DNA of 37,394 bases. Origin: Acanthamoeba lenticulata. Taxonomy: Eukaryota > Discosea > Longamoebia > Acanthamoebidae. The position numbers and the translations under genes were made by a program. The notes beneath the pieces are model-generated. The model did no database searches and was not told where the DNA came from. It saw nothing but the letters and a program-made list of their open reading frames with translations. The stretch lies in the NCBI GenBank assembly GCA_002179805.1, contig NAVB01000969.1, positions 1 through 37,394 on the forward strand, in the 5' to 3' direction. Numbering within the stretch: the first letter of the stretch is position 1; every line of letters starts with the position of its first letter. Positions 28,479 to 37,394 of the stretch are shown in pieces.

Positions 28479-31400
28479 ATGGAGGGCCTCCTCGATCTGT
28501 TGTTGATGCCCATTCTAGGCGTAGTGGCAGCCGGCCTCTGCATGGGCATCCTTTTCTTCTTGAACCACCTCGCTAATGGGTACTCTTTCTGCCACTCCAT
28601 CTTGATTGGTGACCATATTACTAATTTTAAGTAAAATTGCCGGTTCACTCAGCGGGCTGCGCGGTTCTTCCGGATTTGCCTTTGATGGTCTTGTCAATGT
28701 GCCGTCCTCCACCATTGACACTGGTACCACGATCTTTCCCCTTTTCGTGTGTGCCTTGCCGTGGCATGTGAAAGATGACAATCAATCCTCCCATTTGCCC
28801 CGTACATCATGCTCTCGTCAGATGCACCCCGAGCGGAGTTGATCCGACGGAGGAACATACACAAGGCACAGCAACAGCAGCAAGAGGATACGGGTCTCTT
28901 CACTCCGCCCTTCGTTCCGCCCGCTCCTTACCACCCTCGCCGACTATCGTTGATGCACATCGTCAAGACGCCGCCGTCTCCCAATGCGCCCTTCCTCCCT
29001 GCCATCTCGCCCTCTTCACCGGCGGAGCTGGCGCGCGAGATGCAGCGGTGGCCACTCGTAGCCATGCGGCGCGCCGAAGCCCGTGACTCGCTGGAGTTTG
29101 TCACCATGACCTCCCCCAATGTGCCCGTGCTCCTGCAGGGCAGCGGCGGCCGTAACGTTCATATGGCGTCTTTCCCCAGCCGCTCTCCTTCCGCGCTCCT
29201 CTACTCTCTGCCCGCGCCCCGGGTGAGCCCATCAGCCGCGAGCGCCACCAGCGGCCCTGTCATGAACGGGGAACAGTCAACAAAAACTTCAGCACAGCAA
29301 CTTGAACCCTCCACCACCTCCGTATCAGCGCCTGCACCGCGCGACTTGGAACTTCCGGCTTCGAGGGCTGAGAACGGTTCAACTCTTGACGAGACCACTC
29401 TCCACCCTTCCTCTTCTTCATCTGTTGCTCGCGCGTCTCCGCGCCACCACCATGATGACATGGACAGAGCGGCGCCTCCAGCTGCCCCGATACCGCCCCC
29501 GATGGCTCGCGTGGAGACGAACGAAGCCGATGCGTCCCTCCCAGAGCTCATTGCGCAAGCCGCGCAAAAGAAGAGACTTGTCGTCGGGTCATCGGGCACT
29601 CGTGCGCGCGGCCGTGAAGAGCCTTCTCCCCAACCATCGGTACTGAGTCCCGACGTCATTCTGCGATTCCTGGGAGACCCTCACCGTCTTTGCCTCTTCT
29701 TGTGTACAGACACAAGCACAGCCTAGGGATGCAGACAAATTGACTCCGCTGCTGAGCTCCGGAGCCAAACGGCGTCGGGGTGATGTAGACGGCGATGTAG
29801 ACACCGAGACCAATGGCGTGGCGCTACCTCCTCGCAAACGAACAGTACGGGTTCACTCACTCTCTTTCTCTATGTGTCCCCGAGCATGCACCTAACACGA
29901 GTATTTCTTCTCCTTCGTGGTGTGAGCAGCAGACACCCATGCCGCAGGACAAGGTTGCGCCGCACTCGGCCGCACGCAAGCGAAAGCCTGATGCGCCGGT
30001 CTTGTCCGAAGCGCGCTTGGCGTCCACGGACAGGCCCGAAAAGAAGCGCGAGCTTCAGCCCGAAGCCAAGAAGCCTCGAGGCGCTCAGCAGAAATCAATT
30101 CCTCCGCTGGCTGTGCGCGAGGACGGCGAGACATCCCGCACGCAGCATATATTCGATCGTGTGCTGTCCGTCTACCCTCCACTCCTTCCTCCTACAGTGG
30201 AGGCGAGCGATGCGGCCGCCATGGACGTCGTGCCGGCCCTGACAAGGAGCGTCACTTCTGCTGGCACCACCGTGCCACCCGCTGCCACGCCAATTGTGCC
30301 GCCGCTCCGCCTGGGTCCTCCGCCAGTCGTGGCCCTTGTGGGGGCATCGTCTCCCATCTCGCTCTCTCTGCTCGAAGAGCAACTGTCTCCAAGGAAGGAC
30401 GACGCCTCGAGCGCTGCTCGGCCGCTCAGCCCTCGGGGTCGAGTCCCGCTCTCCTCCAACGCTCAGGTTCCCTCTTCCCTTGCCCTCTTCTCGCTGCCTT
30501 TGACGGGGATGAAGGCACGAAAACTCACGCTTGCACGACCGCTCTTGCAGGAGAGGCAAAGCATGCTGAGTGGCCGGAAGCGACGGACGGTCTCGTTTGA
30601 CGAACAGCAGCTGCTCCAGGTCGTGCAGCTAGAGGAAGAGCGCAAGCGTAAGCTCTTGCGCGAGTTGGCCCAAGAGGAGCTGGCTGACCGCAAGGCCGAC
30701 AAGCGGGTGGGCAAACTGCTCCAGGCCGCCGCCCCCAAGAAGCGCGTGCAGATCAACATGGAGGCGTCGGTCATCCAGTTTGACAGCTTGGCACCGCCGG
30801 CGCAGACCAAGCAGGGCGAGGAGGGTGGGGCGAGCCCCGCCTCTCTGCCCAATCTTTCCTTTGACTCGCGCTCGCTTCTCGCATCGCCCTCCATCAGCTG
30901 GGCATCCCCGGGAGAGCCAGAAGCCGAGCAGACAAAGGGCGGCAAGCGGAAGCCGTCCTCTCGACGCGACAAGCGTGGCCGCAGCGGCAGTGACAGCTCC
31001 TCGTCTTCGGCGAGCCCAGGCCTCGTCTCGTCAGCCGATCTGTCATCGGACATGCCGCTGCCTATCCTCTTTGCGCCGTCTGGCGGGGCGACGTCATCTG
31101 GGGCATCATCAACATCGGCAGCAATCTCTTCACTCTTCAGCACCGACGCAGTTTCTCCGTTTGACTCTTTCCTGTCCGGCTCCTCCTCCTCATCCTCATC
31201 ATCATCCTCCACTTCGGAGCTCTTCTCCTTGCCGGCGCCTGTCTCCATCAAGCCCAGCTCAGAAGCGACGGATTCGATTGCTTCGCTCTTTGGACCGACA
31301 GCAGCTGCCCCGACTGTGGCCACAGCAGCAGGAGAGTCGCCCTCTCCTTCTCGACGGCGGTCTCGGACCTCGAGCGGGACGGCGGGAGCTGATCCCTATT

Positions 31401-32764
31401 CCTTCCTCTCGGAATCGCCCTCGCGTAGCGCCCCCGTCGCGGCGAAGCCTTCGACATCAGTTACGTTCGACGCGGCGTCGCTCTTTGGCACACAGACAGT
31501 CACGAGTGGAGTCTCAGCTGCGTCTCCTGACATCGGGGGCTCCATGTTTGGTCCACCACGTGACGCGTCTTCCTCTTCTTCCTCCTCAGCGTCATCATCA
31601 TCTTCGCTGTCGTCGATTGGAAACCTCTTCGGCCCGCCGGCGGACAAGCCCGCGAGCAGTTTTAAGCCGCCACCTCTGCGCACGGCGCCGTCGAGCTCGA
31701 TCTTCTCGGATGTGCCGGGCGGAGCCAAGCGGTCTCCCCTCTCGAAACCGCCACGAGGCCGCGACCACCCGCAGCCAGAGGCCCCCACCAGCACCTCTGA
31801 TAGGGGCTCGCTGCTGGCTTCGCGCGGCAGCGCCTTTGTAAATAGGTCGACGTCGCCATCATCTTCCTCCTTCTTTTCCTCAACCATTTCCTCGACCTCG
31901 TTCAATCCGGGTTCTATCTTCGGACCTCAACCGACTTCATCATCATCATCGTCATCATCATCATCTTCATCGCTGTCAGCACTTTCTGCTGACATTTTCT
32001 CATTTTCGCCGACTGCGCCATCGGACTCGTCGTTCTCGGGCATCTTCGACCCGACCTCTTCGTCAGCCTCGGACGCCCTCTCACTGCCTGCCGAGTGGAC
32101 CGGCCAACCGGGTTCCCAGGTCCAGTATGCGGCCAGGGCTGGCGCAGCAGAGACAGACGAGCCAGAGGATGAAGACGACGAAGAACAAGACGACGATAAT
32201 GATGGCGATTACAATGCCGACGCCGACAACTACTACGCGGAAGAAGAGGAGTACTACGAAGACGAAGAGGAGGAAGAAGAAGAAGAACAACAGCAGCAGC
32301 CGCGTGAGGAGGAGGGCAGTCACAACATCATTTACTATCCGCCCGGGTCGGCCATCCCTGAACACGAGCGCGTCAAGAGCGCGTCCTTCCGTCAGCGAGG
32401 AGGCTCTGCTGGGCGTAGTCGCGCTCAGCGAGGCGCACCGCGCGGCGGCGGCGGCGGCGGAGCATCTCGCGGTGGTGGAGCAGCCCGCGGCGGTCGGGGA
32501 TCGTCTGGGCCCAGTCAAGGGTGGCGGGACACTGCTGGGCGCGGGGGCTCTCGAGGCGGACAAGCCTCAGGAGGCTCTCGGGGAGGCGGCGGCAGCGGCC
32601 GAGGCTCCTCTGGCGCCACGCAGCAGCGCCGGCCTCGCAGTGGAGCTACCACCATTAATACCGACGCTTCTGGCACGCGAGGACGAGGGCGAGGAGGAGG
32701 AGGTCGGGGCAAGAGTCGAGGCGGAGGCGCCAACTTTACGTCCCCCGAGGCCTGCCCCTGGTAG
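28479..32764 (+). CDS. FG-motif, Ser-rich, acidic and RGG protein; possible membrane-anchored nucleoporin-like
   Basis: The core is firm: exons to 29639, 29710-29844 and 29930-32764 splice in phase 0. Order: Pro/Arg-rich N-part (AELIRRRNIHKAQQQQQ); KRRRGDVDGDVD and PPRKR basic clusters; RKRRTVSFDEQQLLQVVQLE leading into an 'EEERKRKLLRELAQEELAD' helix; a long Ser-rich region with repeated LFGP-type motifs (IASLFGPT, AASLFGTQ, GSMFGPP, GNLFGPP, GSIFGPQ and degenerate LFS/IFS/IFD forms); an acidic Tyr/Glu tract (YYEDEEEEEEEEQQQQ); and a Gly/Arg-rich RGG tail. The first ATG of the open frame is 28809. Upstream, ATG 28479 starts LLMPILGVVAAGLCMGILFF, which can splice (28579/28632, then 28687 or 28723/28822) in phase into this frame, giving an N-terminal membrane span. 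No close family is recognised; FG nucleoporin or RNP-granule protein are both possible. Confidence 0.6.
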
Positions 32765-32829
32765 TCACCCAGTCGAGTTTGAATTCTTCTGGGGAGCAAC
32801 AAATGCCCTAAAAAGGCGAAAAGAAACCA

Positions 32830-32840
32830 AATAAAATAAA
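32830..32840 (+). terminator. Overlapping polyadenylation signals of the FG protein gene
   Basis: Two overlapping AATAAA hexamers lie 66-76 bp after the stop at 32764 and only 28 bp before the PDK1 start codon. The 3' end of one gene therefore abuts or overlaps the 5' UTR of the next (103 bp between stop and start). Confidence 0.45.
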
Positions 32841-32867
32841 TTCAAAACATAAACAAGGCCGTAAAAG

Positions 32868-35296
32868 ATGGAGAGCGACAACGGGTCCGCGAAGGAAGAA
32901 ACGGTGACCCCCAGCTCTGCGGCTAGCAGTGCATCTCCAGCGCCAGCAGCGGCCCCGCAAACGGCGACAGCCCCGGCCGAGAAGCCGGTGGTACCGCGCG
33001 AAAAAGATTATGAATGGGGGCGCACCCTGGGCGAGGGTACATTTGGCACGGTATGTTTGACCCCCCCCCATCATGCAAATTGGCCTGTAAATGGGTTACG
33101 CAATTCCCATTCCTCATGTCTTCTTGCTGAACAGGTGAAGCTGGGCACGGTCAAGACCCCTGGGTTCACCGTTCCAGTGGAATCCGACAAGACCTACGCC
33201 GTGAAGCGCATCTTGAAGAAGTTCTTGATGGAGCAAAAGAAGAATAAGGAAATCGTGTTTAGGGAGTGTCGTATCCTTGGAAATCTCAAGCACCCCTTCA
33301 TCGTTACCCTCCACTACACATTCCAGACTGACACCACTCTGAGTATGCTTCCGCTCCCCTCCCTTCCTAACCTCTCAAAAACCAACTCCTCAGTTGCCCA
33401 CTATGCGCTTGAGCCTGACACGCGGGCTTTTTGACAAAGACTTTGTGATGGACTACTGCGCCAATGGGGAGCTCTACTCGCACATCCGTAAGGCATGTTA
33501 CGGCCGCTGCTTCCACCTCGTCGCACCACTCCCCTGCCCGCGCGCTTGACCCTTCTCGGCTGCAGCCTGCTGACCTGCTGGCACAGCTGGGCTCGCTGAG
33601 CGAGGAGTGCGCGCGGTGGTACCTGGCCGAGATAGTGGTGGCCCTCGAGTACCTCCACGGCCAAGGGGTCGTCCATCGCGATCTCAAGCCTGGTTCGGCA
33701 ACCTCTTCCTTTTCGTGATCACCACTTGGTGGTTGCCACCATTCTTCTCACCTCAGCCGCCGGCCAGCGCAGAAAACATCCTGTTGAACGAGGACTGGCA
33801 CATCAAGCTCATTGACTTTGGTACCGCCAAGGACGTTGGCGGCCCCCGAGGTGCGTTTTGCTGGCGTCGCCGTATTGGGACATACACATGTGGTCCATAC
33901 CTTGCGCACGGAGACGCACGTTGCTGACCTTTTTATCCATTGTTGGGGTGGACCACCAACCAGGACGCGCCACTTCGTTCGAGGGCACTCCGCAATACAT
34001 GTCCCCTGAGCTTCTGGTTGACAATTCTCTCGACACACGGTACTGTTGCCCGCCTCCTCCCCATACTACTCATGTCTCCATCACATCCTCTAACGGAAGT
34101 TCGCGTCCTCAACAGGGCCGACCTATGGGCGTTGGGTGTCATCTTGTACCAGTTTCTTACGGGCCGACTACTTGTCACGTGCGCGCTTTTCTCCTCCCTC
34201 TCCCTTTCTCTCTTGAATTGGAGGAGGCCTGACACACGGGGATGGACAGGGGGAGCACGCCGTGGGAGATCATGCGCAAGGTGCGGGAGCACGAGCTGGA
34301 GGCCTTCCCCGACTTCTTCCCGCCACTGGCCAAGGACCTCTGCGAGAAATTCCTCGTGCGCTCCCCCCACCACTGTCCAATCTATATGGACGGCATTTTC
34401 ATGAGAGATGAGAACGAGTGAGATCTAATGATGTTGGATCTGCAGGTGAGAAATCCAGACGAGAGGCTGGGCTCACAAGGGTTTGACGAGATCAAGGCGC
34501 ACCCGTACTTTGAGGGCATTGACTGGGCGGGTCTTACCACGACTACCCCGCCTCCGCTGGCACACAATCCAAATGTGCCAGTACCGGCCCCCAAGCGGCG
34601 AACCACCGACAGCAGTGACGACGAGCTCGAGGGCAGCGCGCAGACCATCGAAGCCGCTGAGGCCGCGCCTCCTACAGCGGACAAAACATCGAGTGGCAGC
34701 ATTGCGGCAGTCGAGTCAGAGGAGAACAAAGCTGAGCGCAGCGGATCCGGGCCCTCTCCTCGGGACCCCAACGACGTTGAGGGCAACACTGCTGAATGGT
34801 ATGTTTTGAGCTCTCATCATCTCTCATGTGCAGAGATGAGAATAAGGAAGCACCTTCTAACAGGGTGTGGTGGGTGGGGGCATCAACAGGAAGGAGTTTC
34901 TGGCACCAGGCGAGAAAGTGCTGCGTGCTGGTATTGTGTTCAAGAAGCGGCGTATGTTCAGTGTCAAGAAGAGGCAGCTGCTTGTCACTGATGCTCGACG
35001 GATCATCTACATTGACCCGGCGACACGCAAGGAGATGGGCCAAATCCCGTTTGACGCCATTGTAAAGGTGGCTGTCAAGGATGCATCTCACTTTGTTGTC
35101 CACACGGTACGGGCATATTCATTCGATCACAAGTGGTGATTCACTCACCCACACAACCAACTGTATGGTGGACACTCACTAACAACAGAAGGAGGGAGAG
35201 AAGAAGCAGCGTGACTACATGTTTGAAGACAAGACAAAGAACGCCAGCCAGTGGGCTGACATGATCTCTGCACTGACAAAGCAAGACAAGTGCTAG
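32868..35296 (+). CDS. PDPK1: 3-phosphoinositide-dependent protein kinase 1 (PDK1)
   Basis: PDK1 phosphorylates the activation loop of AGC kinases after PIP3 recruitment. About 11 exons. The N-tail is Ala/Pro/Ser-rich. The kinase domain has P-loop [12 protein letters not shown] (split by the 33051-33134 intron), YAVKRI with the catalytic Lys, [36 protein letters not shown], catalytic [16 protein letters not shown] and the activation loop [19 protein letters not shown]. Its Ser matches the PDK1 autophosphorylation site (human ANSFVGTAQYVSPE). [57 protein letters not shown] and YFEGIDW complete the lobe. After a Ser/Pro-rich linker the C-terminal PH domain reads [40 protein letters not shown] and [17 protein letters not shown] (stop 35294-35296). 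The kinase-plus-PH order and the loop sequence separate it from AKT, whose PH domain is N-terminal. Confidence 0.94.
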
Positions 35297-36410
35297 CTGC
35301 TGTACTCCGCCCACTTGGTTGATGAGTCCTATTGTAATGACATTGATAATCTATTTTCGTTTCAGTAGTGTGTGGGCTGTTTTTGTTGTTGTTGTTGTTG
35401 TGGCAAACTCTTCATTGACCTTTGTGAGGATTCTATAACCACATGGTACAGTACTCACTCCGATTTGTGTGTACTCAAGCCCCGCCATGCGCCAGATCAC
35501 CACCTCATGCACGCCATCGTCACCAATGACCCGCTGGTCAAGGTGTGCCACTTGGAGGATGTAGCCCACGCAGCAGTTTTGGGGTTATTGGCAAGATTGG
35601 TGGTGCCTCCCCATGCCTCGACAGGTTCTGTCATGAGTGTTGAGTGGTCGTGGTCATCGGGGCAGGAGTGTCAAGTGCTTGTGGTCCAGTGTGGCTGTTA
35701 TATGGTAGTGGCTTGTGTGCAGACGTGGTCGTGGGTGTTGAGTGGTCATGGTCGTGCGCATCAAGTGATTGTGCAATGTTGTACAGTGGTGTAGAGAATA
35801 AACTAGTTGGACACATGTGTCTTTCTTTGTGCACCCACCATGCAGAAAGAAAACTGAAGAAAACATAAAAACTCACAATATTGGGCCAGAATGCCCTTGC
35901 CAGCACTATCACCAATCTCCTTCTCCACCCAGGCCAAAACTGGTCCAGTCACCTCCTCCTAGCGTGGAGTGTCTGGAAAACGCAGAATGCTCAAGTGTTC
36001 AACCAGTCTGCCCCACCCAATTCCCTCCCCACCCTCTTTTGGTCCATCACAGAGGAAAAATGAGCCCAACACCACCCTCCTATTGCTCACCCTCACAAAC
36101 CCACCATAAACAAAACCTGGCATACCTTACTCCCACAGAACCTCCCCCACCTTATTCCCCACCCACACCCCACTCTCAGTCTTGACCTCATGCCCCTGCC
36201 CTGGTCTCCACTGTCTCCACAACATTGCAAGCCTCTTTTCCCTCTATCTCACCTCCTATAACTTGCATAACAACACAACAAAACAAATGAGTGAAATAGT
36301 GTGTGAGAGCACAGTCCAACAAACTAATGACCAAAAAGAAATTGTGGCCAAAATTATACACATAATACCAACAACTCAAGCAGATTTTTTGATTTTTGTA
36401 ACATATCAAT
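35297..36410. other. Gene-poor region with degenerate repeats
   Basis: After PDK1 the sequence loses strong coding character. It contains a (TTG)n run (35380-35400), a degenerate 98-bp direct duplication (35637-35795) and a pyrimidine/Cys-Pro-rich stretch (35870-36240). Short open frames exist, one with weak similarity to a LINE fragment, but none has supporting splice sites or domains. Confidence 0.5.
35637..35795 (+). repeat. Degenerate direct duplication, about 98 bp
   Basis: Two copies begin gtgttgagtggtcgtggtca (35637) and gtgttgagtggtcatggtcg (35735), followed by related aagtg-ttgtg-cagtg text. The offset is 98 bp. The right copy ends at a gagaataaa string near 35793. Confidence 0.55.
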
Positions 36411-36843
36411 GATTTATTCACACTTGGGAAAAAAATGGCATTGTGTGCCATGGTCATTTTGGACTCTTTGTGCGCATGAAACTAAACAAAAAATTTTCCC
36501 CTAAGTCAGAATAAATGATTTATTCACACAGACTTAGGGGAAAAAAAATGGCATCACTTGCACCACAGTCATTTTTGATGACTCTTTGTGTGCATGTGTG
36601 AAACTGAACAAAAAAATGTTGTTGCCCAAGTCAGAATAAATCATTTATTCACACTTGGGAAAAAAAATGGCATTGCGCACCACGGTCATTTTGGACGACT
36701 CTTTGTGTGTGTGACACTGAACGAAAAATTTTTGTTTCCCAAGTCAGAATAAATGATTTCTATTCACACAGACTTAGGGGAAAAAAACGGCATCGCGCGC
36801 CACGGTCATTTTGGACTTAGGGGGGGGAAAAACGGCAGCATGC
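36411..36843 (+). repeat. Tandem repeat of 106-125 bp units containing hairpins
   Basis: Four units begin at the motif gatttattcaca (36411, 36517, 36642, 36755), followed by a truncated fifth (about 36806-36843). Each carries (A)ggg(g)aaaaaa-tggca, ggtcatttt, gactctttgtg and tgaac-aaaaa blocks. At the junctions gaataaat and atttattc form an inverted repeat with longer flanking arms (see findings). Confidence 0.85.
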
Positions 36844-37006
36844 ACAAAAGACCGCAAATTCCGGCCTATGGTGAACTATGGCCAAACCGCCATGACTCTA
36901 TTCAGCCGGGTACTATAAGGGGGCCCGGGTCGGGGGGTCTCAGTAGCACACACGCAGACACACACGGTTGGGTAGTGCACCACAATAGTAGGGCAGGCAG
37001 GCAGGC
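36844..37006. other. Unassigned GC-rich island beside repeats
   Basis: Locally GC-rich segment with gggcccggg (36921-36929) and a TATAAG string (36914-36919). It could be a promoter for a gene beyond the right edge, but there is no further evidence. Confidence 0.25.
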
Positions 37007-37320
37007 ATATATATATATATATATGTTTGCTTGCTTGGGTTAGTAGTAATAATAATGATGATGATGATGATGGAACGTATATGCGCATATATATATATAT
37101 ATGCGTATATGCGTTTACAACAACAACAAAATTATTATTATTATTACTACTACTACTACTATTGGTAATATCATGACAGTCACTGGTTATCCCTTATTTA
37201 ATAGATAGATAGATAGATAGATAGAAAGAGAGAGAGAGATAGAGAGATAGAGAGATTTTTCTTTTGTTTCTCTCTCTCTCTCTTTCTTTTTCTATCTATA
37301 TATATATACCTATTAAATAA
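37007..37320. repeat. Microsatellite cluster
   Basis: In order: (AT)n at about 37007-37024; (TAA)n then (TGA)n at 37041-37072; a palindromic gcgcatat(AT)n-atgcg block at 37083-37115; (ATT)n then (ACT)n at 37127-37171; (GATA)n at 37201-37225; (GA)n; (CT)n; and (TA)n to 37308. The last group lies between 11-bp perfect inverted repeats (37194-37204 and 37310-37320). Confidence 0.9.
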
Positions 37321-37394
37321 TGGTGATTATTCAGAATCTGTAGAAAGATGGTGAACAGTTTCAAATAAAAGCAGTGCGTATGGCGCTTGTAAGT

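Noticed and set aside
30463..31323. Long minus-strand open frame inside the FG protein gene
   Set aside because: Antisense of Ser/Gly-rich GC-rich codons; no start context, splice sites or domains. The plus strand has the coherent FG, acidic and RGG layout.
35817..36185. 122-codon Pro/Ser/Cys-rich plus-strand frame
   Set aside because: Composition follows the local pyrimidine-rich DNA; no domain, splice sites or upstream promoter.
36531..36829. TTAGGGG strings suggesting telomeric repeats
   Set aside because: They occur once per about 110-bp unit as hairpin arms, not as tandem TTAGGG arrays.
36914..36929. TATAAG plus gggcccggg as a promoter
   Set aside because: No gene follows within the window, and the string alone is too common.
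1..37394. tRNA, rRNA, CRISPR arrays, prokaryotic operons or insertion sequences
   Set aside because: No cloverleaf, spaced identical repeats or transposase was recognised by eye, and gene structure is eukaryotic throughout.

Overview
This is a gene-dense, intron-rich nuclear window from a unicellular eukaryote. Evidence: short spliceosomal introns (about 45-150 nt, often with GTACGY or GTRNGY donors) in almost every gene, very short intergenic gaps, no operon or Shine-Dalgarno logic, and eukaryote-only proteins (NSF, IMP4, CEBPZ/Noc1, PDK1, U11-48K). GC-rich coding sequence, Dps-like and F-box/ankyrin proteins and a minor-spliceosome protein fit an amoebozoan such as Acanthamoeba. That assignment is inference; no marker here proves it.

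Layout, left to right. 25-2694 (-): mitochondrial-type NT5DC HAD 5'-nucleotidase. 3257-6277 (-): N-ethylmaleimide-sensitive factor (NSF). 6549-7301 (+): glutathione S-transferase. 7668-9280 (+): PDCD2/Tsr4-like protein. 9438-10146 (-) and 10646-11321 (+): a head-to-head pair of Dps-like proteins. 11479-12964 (-): IMP4. 13134-14259 (-): DNAJC25-like membrane J protein. 14426-14857 (+): calmodulin-like EF-hand protein. 15010-16147 (+): U11/U12 snRNP 48 kDa protein. 16212-16497 (-): possible tiny secreted peptide. 16894-18645 (+) and 20990-23648 (+): two diverged copies of an unrecognised polytopic membrane protein flanking an F-box/ankyrin gene (18709-20767, -). 24064-28241 (-): CEBPZ/Noc1/Mak21. 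About 28479-32764 (+): a large low-complexity FG-motif/acidic/RGG protein whose first exon may encode a membrane anchor. 32868-35296 (+): PDK1. 35297-37394: gene-poor sequence with a hairpin-forming tandem repeat and dense microsatellites.

Functional themes: three ribosome-assembly factors (PDCD2/Tsr4, IMP4, CEBPZ), membrane traffic (NSF), signalling (PDK1, EF-hand) and a minor-spliceosome protein. Neighbouring genes mostly do not share a pathway, as expected in a eukaryotic genome.

Most notable observations: the possible membrane-anchored FG (POM121-like) protein; the paired polytopic membrane family; the Dps-like pair that has lost the ferroxidase ligands; and the terminal repeat whose hairpin arms change together. 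Exon boundaries were read by eye from splice signals, reading phase and family conservation. CDS spans given run from start codon to stop codon and include introns.
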